64,000 nucleotides of DNA from Ambrosia x helenae (taxonomy: Eukaryota > Streptophyta > Magnoliopsida > Asterales > Asteraceae): NCBI GenBank assembly GCA_030844895.1, contig CM061233.1, positions 30,996,310 to 31,060,309 on the forward strand. The letters are read 5' to 3'. The notes beneath the pieces are model-generated. The model ran no database searches, was not told where the DNA came from, and saw nothing but the letters and a program-made list of their open reading frames with translations. The position numbers were made by a program, and so were the translations under genes. Of this stretch, positions 22,283-33,689 are shown piece after piece (the stretch's first letter is position 1; each line of letters opens with the position of its first letter).

Positions 22283-23468
22283 ATTCAGCTTCAGCAGAGA
22301 CATGTCTTGATTCGAACGCGCGCTTAGGAAATAAATGGGGATACTTAGCCTTCATTTGATCTTCCCGTTCCCACGTGAACTCCGGTCCACGATCAGAGTT
22401 CCAACGGACTTTAACAATGCGGATTTTACTCCGGCGAAGGCTACGGATTTTATAGTCAAGAATTTCAACCGGTTCCTCCACGATACGTAGACGATCATCC
22501 ACCTTGATCTCTTCGAGAGGAACAACCAGAGATTCATCCGCCAGACACTTCTTCAGATTAGAAACATGGAAGACATTATGAACATTACTGAGCTCAGCCG
22601 GCAGATCAAGCCTGTATGCTACTGGTCCAATCCGTTCCAGGATTGCGAACGGTCCCACATACTGAGGATTCAATTTGCCCCGCTTCCCAAAACGTATAAC
22701 GCCCTTCCACGGAGATACCTTCAACAAAACCCTGTCGCCAACCTCAAACTCCAAAGGCTTGCGACGACGATCGGCATAGCTCTTTTGACGATCCCGAGCT
22801 GCTGCCATGCGGTTACGGATTTGTACGATCTTTTCGGAAGTCTCGTACACAAGTTCCGGGCCGGTGAGTTGACTCTCACCCACCTCGGCCCAACAAAGAG
22901 GAGACCGGCATTTCCGCCCGTAAAGAGCCTCGAACGGAGCTGCCTTGATGCTAGAATGGTAACTGTTGTTGTAGGAGAATTCCACCAACGGTAGATGACT
23001 CTCCCACCCCTTGCCAAAATCGATCACACATGCCCGAAGCATGTCTTCTAGCGTCTGGATCGTCCGCTCACTTTGACCGTCAGTTTGCGGATGATAGGCT
23101 GTGCTCATGTCTAACTGAGTACCCAGAGCCTTATGCAAAGACTTCCAAAAGTTAGAGGCGAACCGAGGATCACGATCAGAAATAATAGAGATAGGCACCC
23201 CGTGCCGAGAGACCACTTCCTTGAGATATAACCGTGCCAGACGCTCGAGACCATCGGTCTCTTTGATAGCGAGGAAATGCGCAGACTTTGTCAACCTATC
23301 GACAATCACCCAGATCATGTCGCAACCACTGAGCGATTTCGGGAGTTTGGTCACAAAGTCCATCGTAATTCGCTCCCACTTCCACTCGGGAATTTCAGGC
23401 TGTTGCAGAAGGCCGGATGGCTTTTGATACTCGACCTTGACCTTGGCACATGTCAAGCACTTGCTCAC
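22281..23468 (-). CDS. Integrase and chromodomain-like C-terminus, element C pol
   Basis: A 395-codon open frame continuing pol after a single nonsense codon. CLTC completes the HHCC zinc finger; catalytic residues are D37 (TMDFVTKL), D98 (IISDRDPRF) and E134 (GQSERTIQT), giving the DDX35E spacing. The GPY/F module (YVGPFAILERIGPVAYRLDLP at about residue 270) is followed by VEILDYKIRSLRRSKIR...VRWN...FTWERE (about 335-380), the chromodomain-like tail of Tekay chromoviruses. Integrase inserts the cDNA into chromatin in the nucleus; the tail is thought to guide target choice. The first codon here is GTG directly after the stop, so this is not an independent start. Confidence 0.9.
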   Translation of the reverse strand: MSKCLTCAKVKVEYQKPSGLLQQPEIPEWKWERITMDFVTKLPKSLSGCDMIWVIVDRLTKSAHFLAIKETDGLERLARLYLKEVVSRHGVPISIISDRDPRFASNFWKSLHKALGTQLDMSTAYHPQTDGQSERTIQTLEDMLRACVIDFGKGWESHLPLVEFSYNNSYHSSIKAAPFEALYGRKCRSPLCWAEVGESQLTGPELVYETSEKIVQIRNRMAAARDRQKSYADRRRKPLEFEVGDRVLLKVSPWKGVIRFGKRGKLNPQYVGPFAILERIGPVAYRLDLPAELSNVHNVFHVSNLKKCLADESLVVPLEEIKVDDRLRIVEEPVEILDYKIRSLRRSKIRIVKVRWNSDRGPEFTWEREDQMKAKYPHLFPKRAFESRHVSAEAE

Positions 23469-26400
23469 CTACGAAGCCACGTCCGCCTTCATGTTCGGCC
23501 ACCAATAAAGTATCTTTAGGTCTTGATACATCTTATCGGAGCCAGGGTGAATAGAGTATCGGGACTTGTGAGCTTCATCAAGAACGAGCTCCCGCAAGCC
23601 CCCAAATAAAGGAACCAAAATACGTTTAGCGAAATAGTGTAACCCATCGGTCCTGAGTTCAAGGTGGCTATCAGCACCATGCATGGTTTCAGCTTTAAGG
23701 TTTTCCTCCTTCAAAGCTTCTTGCTGCGCTGAACGGATTCGATCAGGTAAGCCGGAATGGATAGTGAGCTGAAGAGCTCGAACACGACGAGGTTTAGCCG
23801 TTTCCTTCCTGCTCAAGGCGTCTGCGACCACATTCGCCTTGCCAGGATGGTATTTGATAGCGCACTCGTAATCATTAAGAAGCTCGACCCAGCGACGCTG
23901 TCTTATATTCAACACCTTCTGATCAAAGATATGCTGGAGGCTCTTGTGATCGGTGTAAATAGTGCATTTGGTACCGTACAAGTAATGCCTCCAAATCTTT
24001 AAAGCAAAGACCACCGCACCCAATTCCAGATCATGGGTGGGGTAGTTCTTCTCATGAACTTTGAGCTGACGAGAAGAATAGGCGATGACCTTCTCGCGCT
24101 GCATCAGCACACAACCAAGACCCCGGATAGAAGCGTCACAATAAACCACAAAATCGTCCGTACACTCAGGCAAGGACAAGATAGGAGCAGAACAGAGTTT
24201 AGCCTTTAACAACTGGAAGGCCGACTCCTGCGAATCACCCCAGTCGAACTTTCTGTCCTTCTGGGTAAGCGAGGTGAGGGGCTGAGCGATCTTCGAAAAT
24301 CCCTCGATAAAACGACGGTAATAACCTGCAAGGCCTAGGAATTGCCGCACCTCAGATGGCGTCTTTGGTGCTTCCCAGTCTTTAATGGCTTCAATCTTAG
24401 CTGGGTCAACGTGAATTCCTTTCTCATTAACAACATGACCAAGGAATTGAACTTCACGCAACCAGAAGCTACACTTAGAAAACTTGGCGTACAACTGTTC
24501 CCGCCTCAGGAGTTCCAAAACAAGACGTAAGTGTTCCTGGTGGTCCACCTCGTTCTTGGAATAGACTAGAATATCATCAATGAAGACAATCACGAACTTA
24601 TCAAGATAAGGCTTGCAAACACGGTTCATCAGATCCATAAAGATGGCAGGTGCATTGGTGAGACCAAAAGGCATGACCAGGAATTCAAAATGGCCATAGC
24701 GAGTTCGAAAGGCGGTCTTCGGAATGTCAGCTTCTTGAACCCTCAACTGATGGTACCCCGACCTCAAATCAATCTTCGAATAGAAACTAGAACCCTGAAG
24801 CTGGTCAAATAAGTCATCGATGCGAGGAAGAGGATAGCGATTCTTGATGGTAACCTTATTCAACTCCCGGTAGTCGATACACATCCGTAGGCTTCCGTCC
24901 TTCTTCTTGACAAACAAAATAGGGGCTCCCCACGGGGACGAACTGGGTCGAATGAAACCCTTCTCTAACAGCTCCTGCAACTGGTTCGATAACTCCTGCA
25001 TCTCGGGAGGTGCAAGACGATAAGGGGCACGGGCAATAGGGGCCGCACCCGGAGCAAGTTCAATACCAAATTCGACCTGGCGATAAGGCGGAAGGCCAGG
25101 TAAGTCTTCGGGAAATACATCGGGAAAATCACGGACAACAGGAATATCTTCAATCTTCTTCTCCTCTTCAGACGAAACCGAAACAAGTGCCAGAATGGCA
25201 GAATACCCCTTCCGAAGATACTTATAGGCTTTCATACACGAAATGATACTCAATGGGACCCCGCTCTTCTCACCGTGCACCAACAGAATTTCTCCATCAG
25301 GGAGAGGAAGTCGAATGACTTTATCAAAACAAACGATCTCAGCATGATACAGCGACAACCAATCCATACCCACGACAACATCGAAACTACCCAAGGACAC
25401 CGGCATAAGATCAATAGGGAAGGAATAACCCGACAACTCAAGGTGACACTCCCTAAGGACGTGCGTCGCCTCAACTTTCTTACCATCAGCCAATTCTATC
25501 AAGTACTTAGCCTCTAAAGGTGTAGGTACCCTATCAAGCAATTGACTAAACCCAAGGGATATAAAACTCTTATCGGCACCAGAATCGAATAAAACCGTAG
25601 CATAGCGATTATCGAGAAGAAACGTACCAGTAACAGTGTCTGGGTCTTGTCGAGCACCGCTCGACCCAATCACGAAGGCGCGAGCATTCCTGCCTCCGCC
25701 CCCATTGTTTCCATTGCCCGACCCATTCTTCCCAGCCTCGCCCTGCTTCAACTTGGGGCATTCACGCTTGTAGTGACCAAGTTCACCACAGTTGTAGCAC
25801 CCTTGTTTGCCCTGATTTCCCTGGGGAGCAGCAACAGGAGGAGCCGGAGTAGGTGTAGCAGGAGGGTTCTGGTTACCCTGAAGATTAACCCTGCAATCCT
25901 TTGCCTGGTGCCCAAGCTTATGGCACCTGTGGCAACGGTTCCGGTCCTCGCAACGACCGTTGTGGTGAAATCCACACCGGTCACATTTCGGCAGTTTCCC
26001 AATATAACCCCCCGATTTTTGCTCAGACGACGATCCCCCAGTATCAGACTTCTTCACCTGCTGAGGCTGAGCCGAGCTCGAGCCTTTCCCCACAGCTTCC
26101 CACTTCCGCTTATTACTATCAGAAGTCTTCACAGCAGCGCCTCGAGGAGGCAAGACCCCTTCAACCACCTTCATGTTAGTCAGCCTATGAGCCGACCGAA
26201 CCACCTCAGAATAAACAGTGAGATTACCCGCAGCAACTAACCCCGCAATCTCCGGTACCAACCCAGCGACATAATGCTCAATCCTTCGGTATTCGGGTGC
26301 GTGCAGATCGGGGCACAACACCGCCAACTCATTGTGCCTAGCAGTGTAAGCTTCAATCTCGGACCCCACCATCTTATGATTCCAGACTTCATGCTCAAGC

Positions 26401-26716
26401 TTCTGGATTTCATCCCTCGGGCAATACTCATTTTTCAGCAACTGAATGAACTCCGCCCAGGGCATAGCGTGGGCTTCCCCAATACCCACAGTCTGGGTGG
26501 TGGAGTTCCACCAAGTCAGAGCTTGACCCTCCAGGGTCGCAGAAGCATATTTCACCCGGTCACCTTCCGGGCAGCTGCACATCGAGAAAACTGACTCAAT
26601 TTTCTCCAACCAACGGAGCAGTCCCACTGCCCCTTCAGTGCCACTAAAGTTGTGGGGCTTGCAATCCATAAACTTTTTGTAGGAACACTGGGATGGAGGA
26701 GGATTGACAGCACCAC
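23469..26716 (-). CDS. Gag-protease-RT-RNase H, element C (exon 2)
   Basis: Open frame of over 1,000 codons. From the N-terminal side: Gag with CPEGDRVKYASATLEGQALTWWN; zinc knuckles CHRCHKLGHQAKDC and CYNCGELGHYKREC; aspartic protease LFDSGADKSF; RT with KKKDGSLRMCIDYRELNKV, DLRSGYHQLRV and catalytic FIDD; RNase H with VVYCDAS and YTDHKSLQHIFDQ; then the start of integrase (YWWPNMKADVAS). The frame ends at TAG (23469-23471) where relatives, including A2 here, have Tyr (ATYVSKC), so this is one recent nonsense mutation. The frame also opens upstream to 26837, but that part is intron. Gag packages RNA; pol performs cytoplasmic reverse transcription. Confidence 0.92.
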
Positions 26717-26795
26717 CTGGAACAGACACGCAGGTGAGAATCAAGAAAAGGTAAAGTACCCCAGAACAAGGTAGAATAGGTGAGAATCGACGTAC
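26717..26795 (-). other. Predicted 79-nt spliceosomal intron in element C gag
   Basis: On the minus strand the donor is GTG|GTACGT (intron begins 26795) and the acceptor TGTTCCAG|GTGG (intron ends 26717). CTCAC-type branch motifs lie inside. Removal of 79 nt (not a multiple of three) joins the RGG-rich exon 1 to the Gag frame through a Gly run. Without splicing the exon 1 frame runs into the wrong frame and stops at 26644. Length is typical of short plant introns. Confidence 0.65.
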
Positions 26796-26973
26796 CACCC
26801 ATAGCATTATGAGCGGCTTGGAATGCTGCCAGAGCAATATTCACGTGCTGCTGCATTAAGTTATCCAATTCGGCTTGGGTCATATTAATATTCCCGCGGC
26901 CACCGCCGCCACCACGGCCGCCAGCACGACCGCCAGCACGGCCGCCTCTGCGACCTCCACGAGCTCCCGACAT
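26796..26973 (-). CDS. Gag exon 1, RGG-rich N-terminus, element C
   Basis: ATG at 26973 opens with MSGARGG and a run of RGG/AGG units to about residue 27, then an amphipathic helix (TQAELDNLMQQHVNIALAAFQAAHNAM). RGG boxes bind RNA, so this may add nucleic-acid binding to the N-terminus of Gag. Unspliced RNA would give a separate 109-residue protein ending at 26644. GC content of the RGG stretch is far above its surroundings. Start chosen because it is the first ATG of this frame, and A2 retains a similar helix (VVEALASFQAS). Confidence 0.75.
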
Positions 26974-27577
26974 CTTCTGTCACAACATGAAACAAAAGAT
27001 TTAGGCTCGCCCGTGGTATAACCCATTAGGAATTTCAAGAAACTAGACAGAGCCCAGCTCGGGTCCATCCGTTCAAGCCCAAAGTCCGCCAGGGATCCCA
27101 TGCATCACAGTTTATGATCTCGTGTGCACCCGACATGATAAACTGTTCCACATGGTCCTCCAGGCGCGCTTTAAGTTTGAAGTTCAAGTCACCGAACACT
27201 AGCGCCAAATCATGGTATCATTATAAGTATAAGTACAAGATAGTATGCATAAGAACGGGCGTGTTCATTAGGGCATAGAGGGGAGATGTCCAAATCCCTG
27301 GACAGATCTCAAGAGTACGCCGGAGCTACCCCAATGTACACCGCCGTCAAGAAAGTTCAATAGTATATCGTTCGCCATCGGATCACAGTAAGGTTGAGTC
27401 AAGAAATAGGATGATAAGGAATAAATAGATGATGTAGCGTAGTAGACGATGACACCGACACCCTCGACAAGTCATATTGTTACCCACTTGCTAAGACTCG
27501 ACTAATTGTGACCGTCTAGTGTGTGCGACTCAGTTATAGACTAGACTCTACATGCAGTCCTAGTTCACTATAACCGT
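26974..27577 (-). other. 5' leader of element C
   Basis: About 600 nt between PBS and gag ATG. No upstream ORF of note. Expected to hold the packaging signal; no specific structure identified. Confidence 0.6.
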
Positions 27578-27592
27578 TGGCTCTGATACCAA
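27578..27592 (-). other. Primer-binding site of element C
   Basis: Minus strand reads TTGGTATCAGAGCCA, a perfect initiator-Met tRNA complement, two bases after the 5' LTR. Confidence 0.92.
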
Positions 27593-27594
27593 TC

Positions 27595-30249
27595 TGTCAC
27601 ACCTCAAATTCCACGTGCGGGGTTTTACCGCGAGGCGCGTGACACACCAGGATCTCAGTCAACGATCACAATAAACATTCAACAAACATGCATTCATAAT
27701 TATATTTAAAACCAAAATATCATGCTTTGAGCTGTAAACCAGCAGCGGAAGCATTCTTGTTTACAACCAAAAGACATATCATTGTTTACAAAACATTGTT
27801 TAATATGCTTCAAAATATTAGACGCTGTGCATGACTCCGTGCGCCTAGCCCATTAACTGCTACCTTAGCGACCTGAGAAAACATGCCAAAAATGTCAACA
27901 TATAATGCTGGTGAGTTCACAGGTTTTCTTTTATAAAAGTGTTGTCACAAGTTCACAAAGATCATTTTCGTTAATACTATGTCATAAGAACGTTAGCTAG
28001 ACGTTAAGTGTTTTTACTACTACGGTTGGGAACCCATTACTAAACATGAACCAAAAGATGATACCAGCCCAGACGACTGGGCTACCGATGCCTCGGTAAC
28101 CGATAGGTAGAGACAATATGCACCCGCCGGCCCCGCCGTCGAGTGGGGCTTGTGAGGCCCAATAGATCTATCCACATTTCCCCGTTGTGCGTTCCAGCAC
28201 ATTCATGGTTTCCCCCTGGGACTTTCCATAAAAGTCGTATAGTAACATAAAGTGCCCATAGTATAACATGACCTTTAAATAGTTCGTACAAAGCATGTTT
28301 CTCCCCCCGAAAGCAAGACAGTAAAAGTGGGGCTGTGAAACTCACCTTGGATTGCGTTTCTTGAAAACAGTTAAGTAATTATGTTATGATAGCCCCAAAT
28401 AGCGGCGACCTATCATAAGATGTGCATAAGTATTGGACTAATAACCCGCAGGCTAACTAGTCCCCGAATGTCCAGACCGTGACCATAAACGTTTAAAAAC
28501 ACCTTTAACTGTTAAACCGACCGTGCCAGACAAGACTCGACATCCCATTGGTGACCCGACATTCCACGTGTTAGATAAATACAAGACTTCATGCAACATA
28601 TGCAATTAAACACTTAGCACGCGCAATAGTTCACCTAGTCTAGCATAATGTCCGTTTAACGCATAATCAGGTCCGAATACGTCTTACTAAGTCATTGGGT
28701 GTATCCCGGGGTTCCTAACATGTTCCTAGGTGTCAAATCGTGTTCCGGGATGTCAAAACGCGTTCACGACAGCAGTACATGCGATTAGGAAGGTCACACG
28801 CGAGTAGGCATCAGCCTACAGGCGATTAGGGGCCTAATCGCATGAAGCATGAGGCGATTAGGGTCCTAATCGCCCCATATGTCTGCATAATCGCATAGCA
28901 TCAGGCGATTAGGATTCCTAATCGCCTGTTGCTGTGTAACGGATTTTCGCGCGTTTAACCCTCCAAATCAGGTCCGAAACATGCAACAACACCCAATATC
29001 AAACCTAAATCATTTACCAACCCATTTGAAGCAAAACCCCGACATATCACTGATCTAGCATGTTCTATGCAATTATTTCCTAAAATGGCAAAGTACTAGG
29101 TTTCACCTACCAACCTTATCTTTCCTTAAATGGAAACAATCAGATTTCAACCTCTACAAACATGTAAATCATCAAACCTCTGATCTAACATCTTCCTAGT
29201 ATGAATCCTAACAACATTGCATCAACAATCATACCATAATCATCCTAAATCCTCAAGAACATACAAATGGGTCAAAATGCACATTTTCTTCAAAACACCA
29301 CAATAATGGCTAAAATTCTAAGACAACCTTCCTAATAATCTCTACATAGCAGAAGTACAATCATATCTTGAAAACATTCATGTTATAATCACCAAGAAGA
29401 CCAACATATGCATGTAAACTTCACAAATAACAAGCATTAAGGTGTAGACTTGGTTTAGAACTCTTTTGAAAGGTTTTTAAAGACACAATTTAGTAAAACA
29501 AGGTCTGGACCTTTGGGGAACTCAAAATAACAACTTTACAAAGGTTAGGGATGAAGAACACACCTTGGGTTTTGTTAAAGGAAGGTGTGTAAGCTTGGAG
29601 ATGGTGATTTTTGTAGCAAAAAGAGTTCCAGAGGTGTTTCAAGGTGTGTGGGTGGTTTGGGAGCAGCTAGGGTTGTTCTAGAGGTGTTTGGGGAGTTAAG
29701 GGTTCTATTTATAGGTGTTTTGACCCGGACTCTGCTGTTCATGCGATTAGCAGTGCATATCATGCGATTGGGGGCCTAATCGCATGAAACATCAGGCGAT
29801 TAGGTCCCAATCGCCTGATATGTGTCCTACTCGCCCCAACATATAGGCGATCAGGGGTCCTAATCGCCCCTGTGGTGCTGGAACGAGTTTTTGGCGCGTT
29901 AAACACTATTTTAACATATTTAAACACGTATTCGCATACCGATAAGTCACATAATGATTTCAAACATATAATGCATGATAACTAACACGTTTACATCCGT
30001 TCACCAATTCCCGGGACTCGAGACTCGTGTGTGCATTAAACCCGGCGATTCCACGAATCGCCGATCCTTGTACCCATAGTTATGGACCGACTCCCGATGA
30101 CCCCGCGGATCATCATAACGACTCCCGATGATTCCCAGAATCATCATACCGACTCGACTGACCCCGTTAAGGACGTAATATGCATGACTCGCTAAGGTAG
30201 ACTTACTAGTTTAGTCAACGTTACTAACCTGAGTTTGCCGGGTGTCACA
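27595..30249 (-). repeat. 5' LTR of element C
   Basis: 2,655 bp, minus-strand start TGTGACACCCGGCAAAC, end TTTGAGGTGTGACA. Minus-strand TATAAATA at 29706-29713; palindrome clusters on either side of it. It is the full-length version of the LTR and carries the complete intron module (27873-28345). Confidence 0.92.
27873..28345 (-). other. Predicted LTR intron, element C 5' LTR
   Basis: Minus strand: donor CCAAG|GTGAGTTTCAC (28345), palindrome ATAGATCTAT (28162-28171), GTGAACTCACCAGC complementary to the donor, ATGTTGAC branch-like motif and TTTTCTCAG|GT (27873); 473 nt. It lies about 1.3 kb downstream of the TATA box, in the transcribed R/U5 part. Confidence 0.5.
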
Positions 30250-30345
30250 TACGTACACAAGTTTTTGCCCTCAAATCATTGATTCTCAACCAAAACAAAC
30301 TCTATAACCATAAACAAGTGAGGATTAAAGGTGTGTGAATCATCT
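30250..30345. other. Spacer between element C and copia-1
   Basis: 96 bp with no recognisable feature; continuous with 19967-20133 if element C is removed. Confidence 0.5.
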
Positions 30346-31028
30346 TGTTAGGATAAAGAGGATTGGTGAAACTACTTTTGGAAACATAGTCTAATTCAAT
30401 TCTGTCAAAAATATTCTAAGTATAGAACTACTGAAGAAAGAAGACAAAAGTACTGAAGAAGGATTCTACAAGTACTGGAGAAGAAATGCATCAGAAGTTC
30501 TAAAGTTCAAACCAGACAGTTCACTAAAGAACTACTGAAGAAAAACTACTCATCAGTAGTTTGTCATTCATCAGCACTTGTTCAAGAATCTTTCCACCAC
30601 CTTATGTTTCAGTAGTTTATTAGTTTAGTATTACTTTAACTTTTTGTACGAGTTCCAAGATTGCAACTTGTTGCAACTTGTTTCTGAACTTGCTTTTTGG
30701 CAAGGTTCATGTATATGTAAAGTCTATAAATAGATGGGTTCATCCTCTGTTTTAGACATTGATTTTTAATACAGATATCCTTCAAAGCTTATCACTGTTA
30801 TTTCCATTTCATTTATTGAGAATCTGTTTAAGTATTCATTCTCATTCAATACTTAGATTCTCATTCAATACTTGTCTTTAGTTTTCTCAAACATCCAGGG
30901 GTAATAACTCCTGTTGATAAGTGTAGCTTTAACTTAAAACATTCCGCTGTGCTAAAACTAATAAAGAACTTGCTAAACACTTAAGTGTTCACTAGCAAGT
31001 TCATACAAAGAGCAATACTGATCCTACA
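30346..31028 (+). repeat. 5' LTR of copia-1
   Basis: 683 bp, starts TGTTAGGATAAAG and ends GATCCTACA, short inverted ends. TATAAATA near 30724. The U3 has many copies of ACTACTGAAGAA-like motifs (30420-30600). Confidence 0.85.
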
Positions 31029-31029
31029 A

Positions 31030-31042
31030 TTGGTATCAGAGC
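31030..31042 (+). other. Primer-binding site of copia-1
   Basis: TTGGTATCAGAGC, initiator-Met tRNA complement, directly after the 5' LTR. Confidence 0.9.
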
Positions 31043-31184
31043 ACTGGTTTATCTGATCACATATCAATCTAAAACATTAAGAATCAGACACAGGCTCTTA
31101 TTGATATTCAATAAAGGATTAAAAATTCACTTTTATCAACATCCTTCACTTTAAGAGATATTTGACAAATCAATATTCTTTAAA

Positions 31185-33689
31185 ATGGATCCTCATAATA
31201 TTGGTTCTGCCAATAAACCTGCTATGCTAGTAAGAAATGAATACAATATCTGGCAAAGGAGAATGGCACATACATTATCACAGACTAACACTGGTTGCTG
31301 GAAATTTGTGATATATGGTCCTCACAAACCAGTAAATATCAATCTTGAAACAAAAGAAGAAATAACAAAAGACCCAAAAGACTATACAGATGATGATTTC
31401 CTAAAACTTGTGCTTGATGCTAAAGCTTTCTCTATGTTGGCAATGGCACTCCCAAATGAAATCTAATCTGGCCTATTACATTGTGATAGTGCCAAAGAGC
31501 TTTGAGACTGCCTCATAGAACAGTTTGGAGGAACTGAAGAGGTGATTGCCAACACCAGAGAAATCCTGGCTCAACAATATGAAACTTTTGCTCACATAAA
31601 TGGGGAAACTTTAACTCAACAATTTGAAAGATTCTCCTCATCAATATCTGAGCTAAAATTAAATGGTCAGACCTATAGTCTTAAGATCTTCACCAGACTT
31701 TAGCTCCCTCACTCTTACAAAACTACATGGGAGATTACTTACTTTTGAAAGAGAAATTGATCAAAAGAAAAAGTTACAAAGTTCTGGTAAAACAGCTGAT
31801 GACTGTCTACCAGGTAGTACAACACTATTAGGACAAGACTCACCAACTTGTTCAAATAGTTTTGGAGCTTTTGACCATATTGAAATAACTGTTGGGATCT
31901 CATCTGAAATATCATTCCAGGTTATGACAATAATGATTTTAGTCAAACTGCTGATAACATGTGTTTTATCATGGATGATTTAGAAAATTTCAGCAGTGAT
32001 GACTTGGAAGAAATGGATATTTCTATACCAACTGGCCATGTTGAGTATAAAAACAAACAAATTTTACAAAAGGTCAGGAAGGAAATTTCCAGGACTCAAC
32101 AGTTCCACAAAAATTGGTTTTGACAAATCTAAACTTAGATGTCACAAGTGTCAAAAGTTGGGACACTTTGCTAGAGAGTGTAGAAGCTCTAGCTTTAACC
32201 AATCTGTGTCTGGAAATAATTTTAACCCCAGTTATAACAGGAATAATGGAACACAGGGGAGTGCACATTTTGTACAGGCACAAGCTCCACAACACCAATA
32301 TGTGCCACAAGTACAATATGTACAGATGCCTGCTCAACAGATGCAGAGCCAACAATCAATCCCTCCCTTTCCAGCTGCTCAACAACCTCCACAGACTCAG
32401 CAACCCTCACAACAAAGTTTATTTACTTCAGGGTATGTTGACTGGAGCAGTCTTCCTTTTGCCACTACTAAGTGTAACCCTGATGCAGACAACAAGATGC
32501 TTGACATCAACTAGGTAGAGCCTGACAATGGCAGAAAGAACTTTGCCTTGATGGCATTTGAGGGATGCACCTCAAAACCTGCCTTGTCACAGGTATCAAA
32601 AGAATCTTTGACAAAACTTTGTTCAACTTCTTGTAAAGAATCTTTTGCTCTCATAAGAGAGACTAATGTGCACTTACAAGGTAAAGCAAATGACTCTGAT
32701 AGAAAATTCACTCAGATGAAATGTGATTTAGAAAGAAAACTTGCTGCAAAAACAAAAGAAGTTTCTAAATTAACTAACACTGCTATTGAAACCCAAGCAC
32801 CAATTAAAATCATGTAAATGACCTAGGAAATGTTAGAAAAGAGCTTGCTGACACCAAGGTCACTTGTGAAAAATGGGTTAAATCTTGTAAGGGGTACCAA
32901 CTATTGCTAAACAAACAAAGTGCTTCAAATGTTAGGTTTGTTATAGGGTACAATCACACTGAAACACCAACAGATTTTTCCCCCAAAACTACTGAAGATG
33001 GGAGAAAAATTGTTTCATGTGAAACTTCTGAAGAGAAAGTATGCACATCTTTCCATGAAAACTTTCTAAAAACAAACAATGAAAGTTCTTCAGAAGTACT
33101 GATAAAATCTGACATTAAGCCATCAGTAGTTTCATCTACATCAGGAGTTGAGAACCTGAAAACTACTGATGACTTAAAACCAATCATGACAGTCAGAAAT
33201 TTGTCTTTAAATCAAAAAGAAAAGGCAAAAGAATGTGAAATCTGTGGTCTGTTCAACCACAAGACAGAATTTTGCAGATACAGAATAGGTATTCAGTACA
33301 ACAAGAAAATTCAACAACTGGTTGTGGGAAAACATATCAGAAATGATTATGAAGAAACTTTTTATCCCAAGAAACAACAACCAGAAAACACCTTTTCTCA
33401 GAAAAAGACAAAACCTCAACAAAAATCTTTTTCTCAAAATTCTCTTTCAGTAGTTAGACCTAAATAATCAGCAGTTTTACAAACTGCTGAGATTAAAGAT
33501 CTCATGAACATGGTACAACTACTGATGACCAAAGTTGATGGTGGTCTTCAAAAGGATACCACCATTGCTCTTAATGAAAAATCCATTGCCAAAAAGACAT
33601 GGATTCCTCAACTTGGTCAAGAACAAACTGTAAATGTTCTCAAGAGCAAACCCAAAGCCAAACTGGCTTGGGTTCCCAAATCTAACTAA
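31185..33689 (+). pseudogene. gag pseudogene of copia-1
   Basis: The start (MDPHNIGSANKP, YNIWQRRM) matches copia-2 Gag. Zinc knuckle CHKCQKLGHFAREC at about 32140-32180, a long Lys/Glu-rich probable coiled coil (32548-32900) and a second knuckle-like CEICGLFNHKTEFC (about 33236). Stops at 31464-31466 and about 31505, frame losses at about 31670-31990 and 32515, 32815, and a stop at 33465-33467. The terminal TAA (33687-33689, after WVPKSN) is at the same place as in copia-2 and may be the genuine gag terminator. Confidence 0.8.

Larger units (their letters stand above)
20134..30249 (-). mobile_element. Element C: near-complete Tekay-like chromovirus (Ty3/gypsy)
   Basis: LTRs at 27595-30249 (5') and 20134-22153 (3'), PBS, gag-pro-RT-RNaseH-integrase-chromodomain-like end, and PPT all lie on the minus strand. 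Flanks TATGT (20129-20133) and TACGT (30250-30254) look like a 5-bp target duplication with one substitution. LTRs differ by under ten substitutions that I could see over 2 kb of shared sequence, so the insertion is young. Defects seen: one nonsense codon in pol and a 640-bp loss from the 3' LTR. With a predicted intron in gag, the protein is otherwise fully open. Confidence 0.9.

Noticed and set aside
25647..26240. 197-codon plus-strand ORF
   Set aside because: Antisense shadow of the element C gag-protease frame; composition Ser/Arg/Leu-rich with no motif.
26717..26837. N-terminal extension of the element C pol frame (starting at 26837)
   Set aside because: It translates the predicted intron and the out-of-frame end of exon 1; the true Gag start is 26973.
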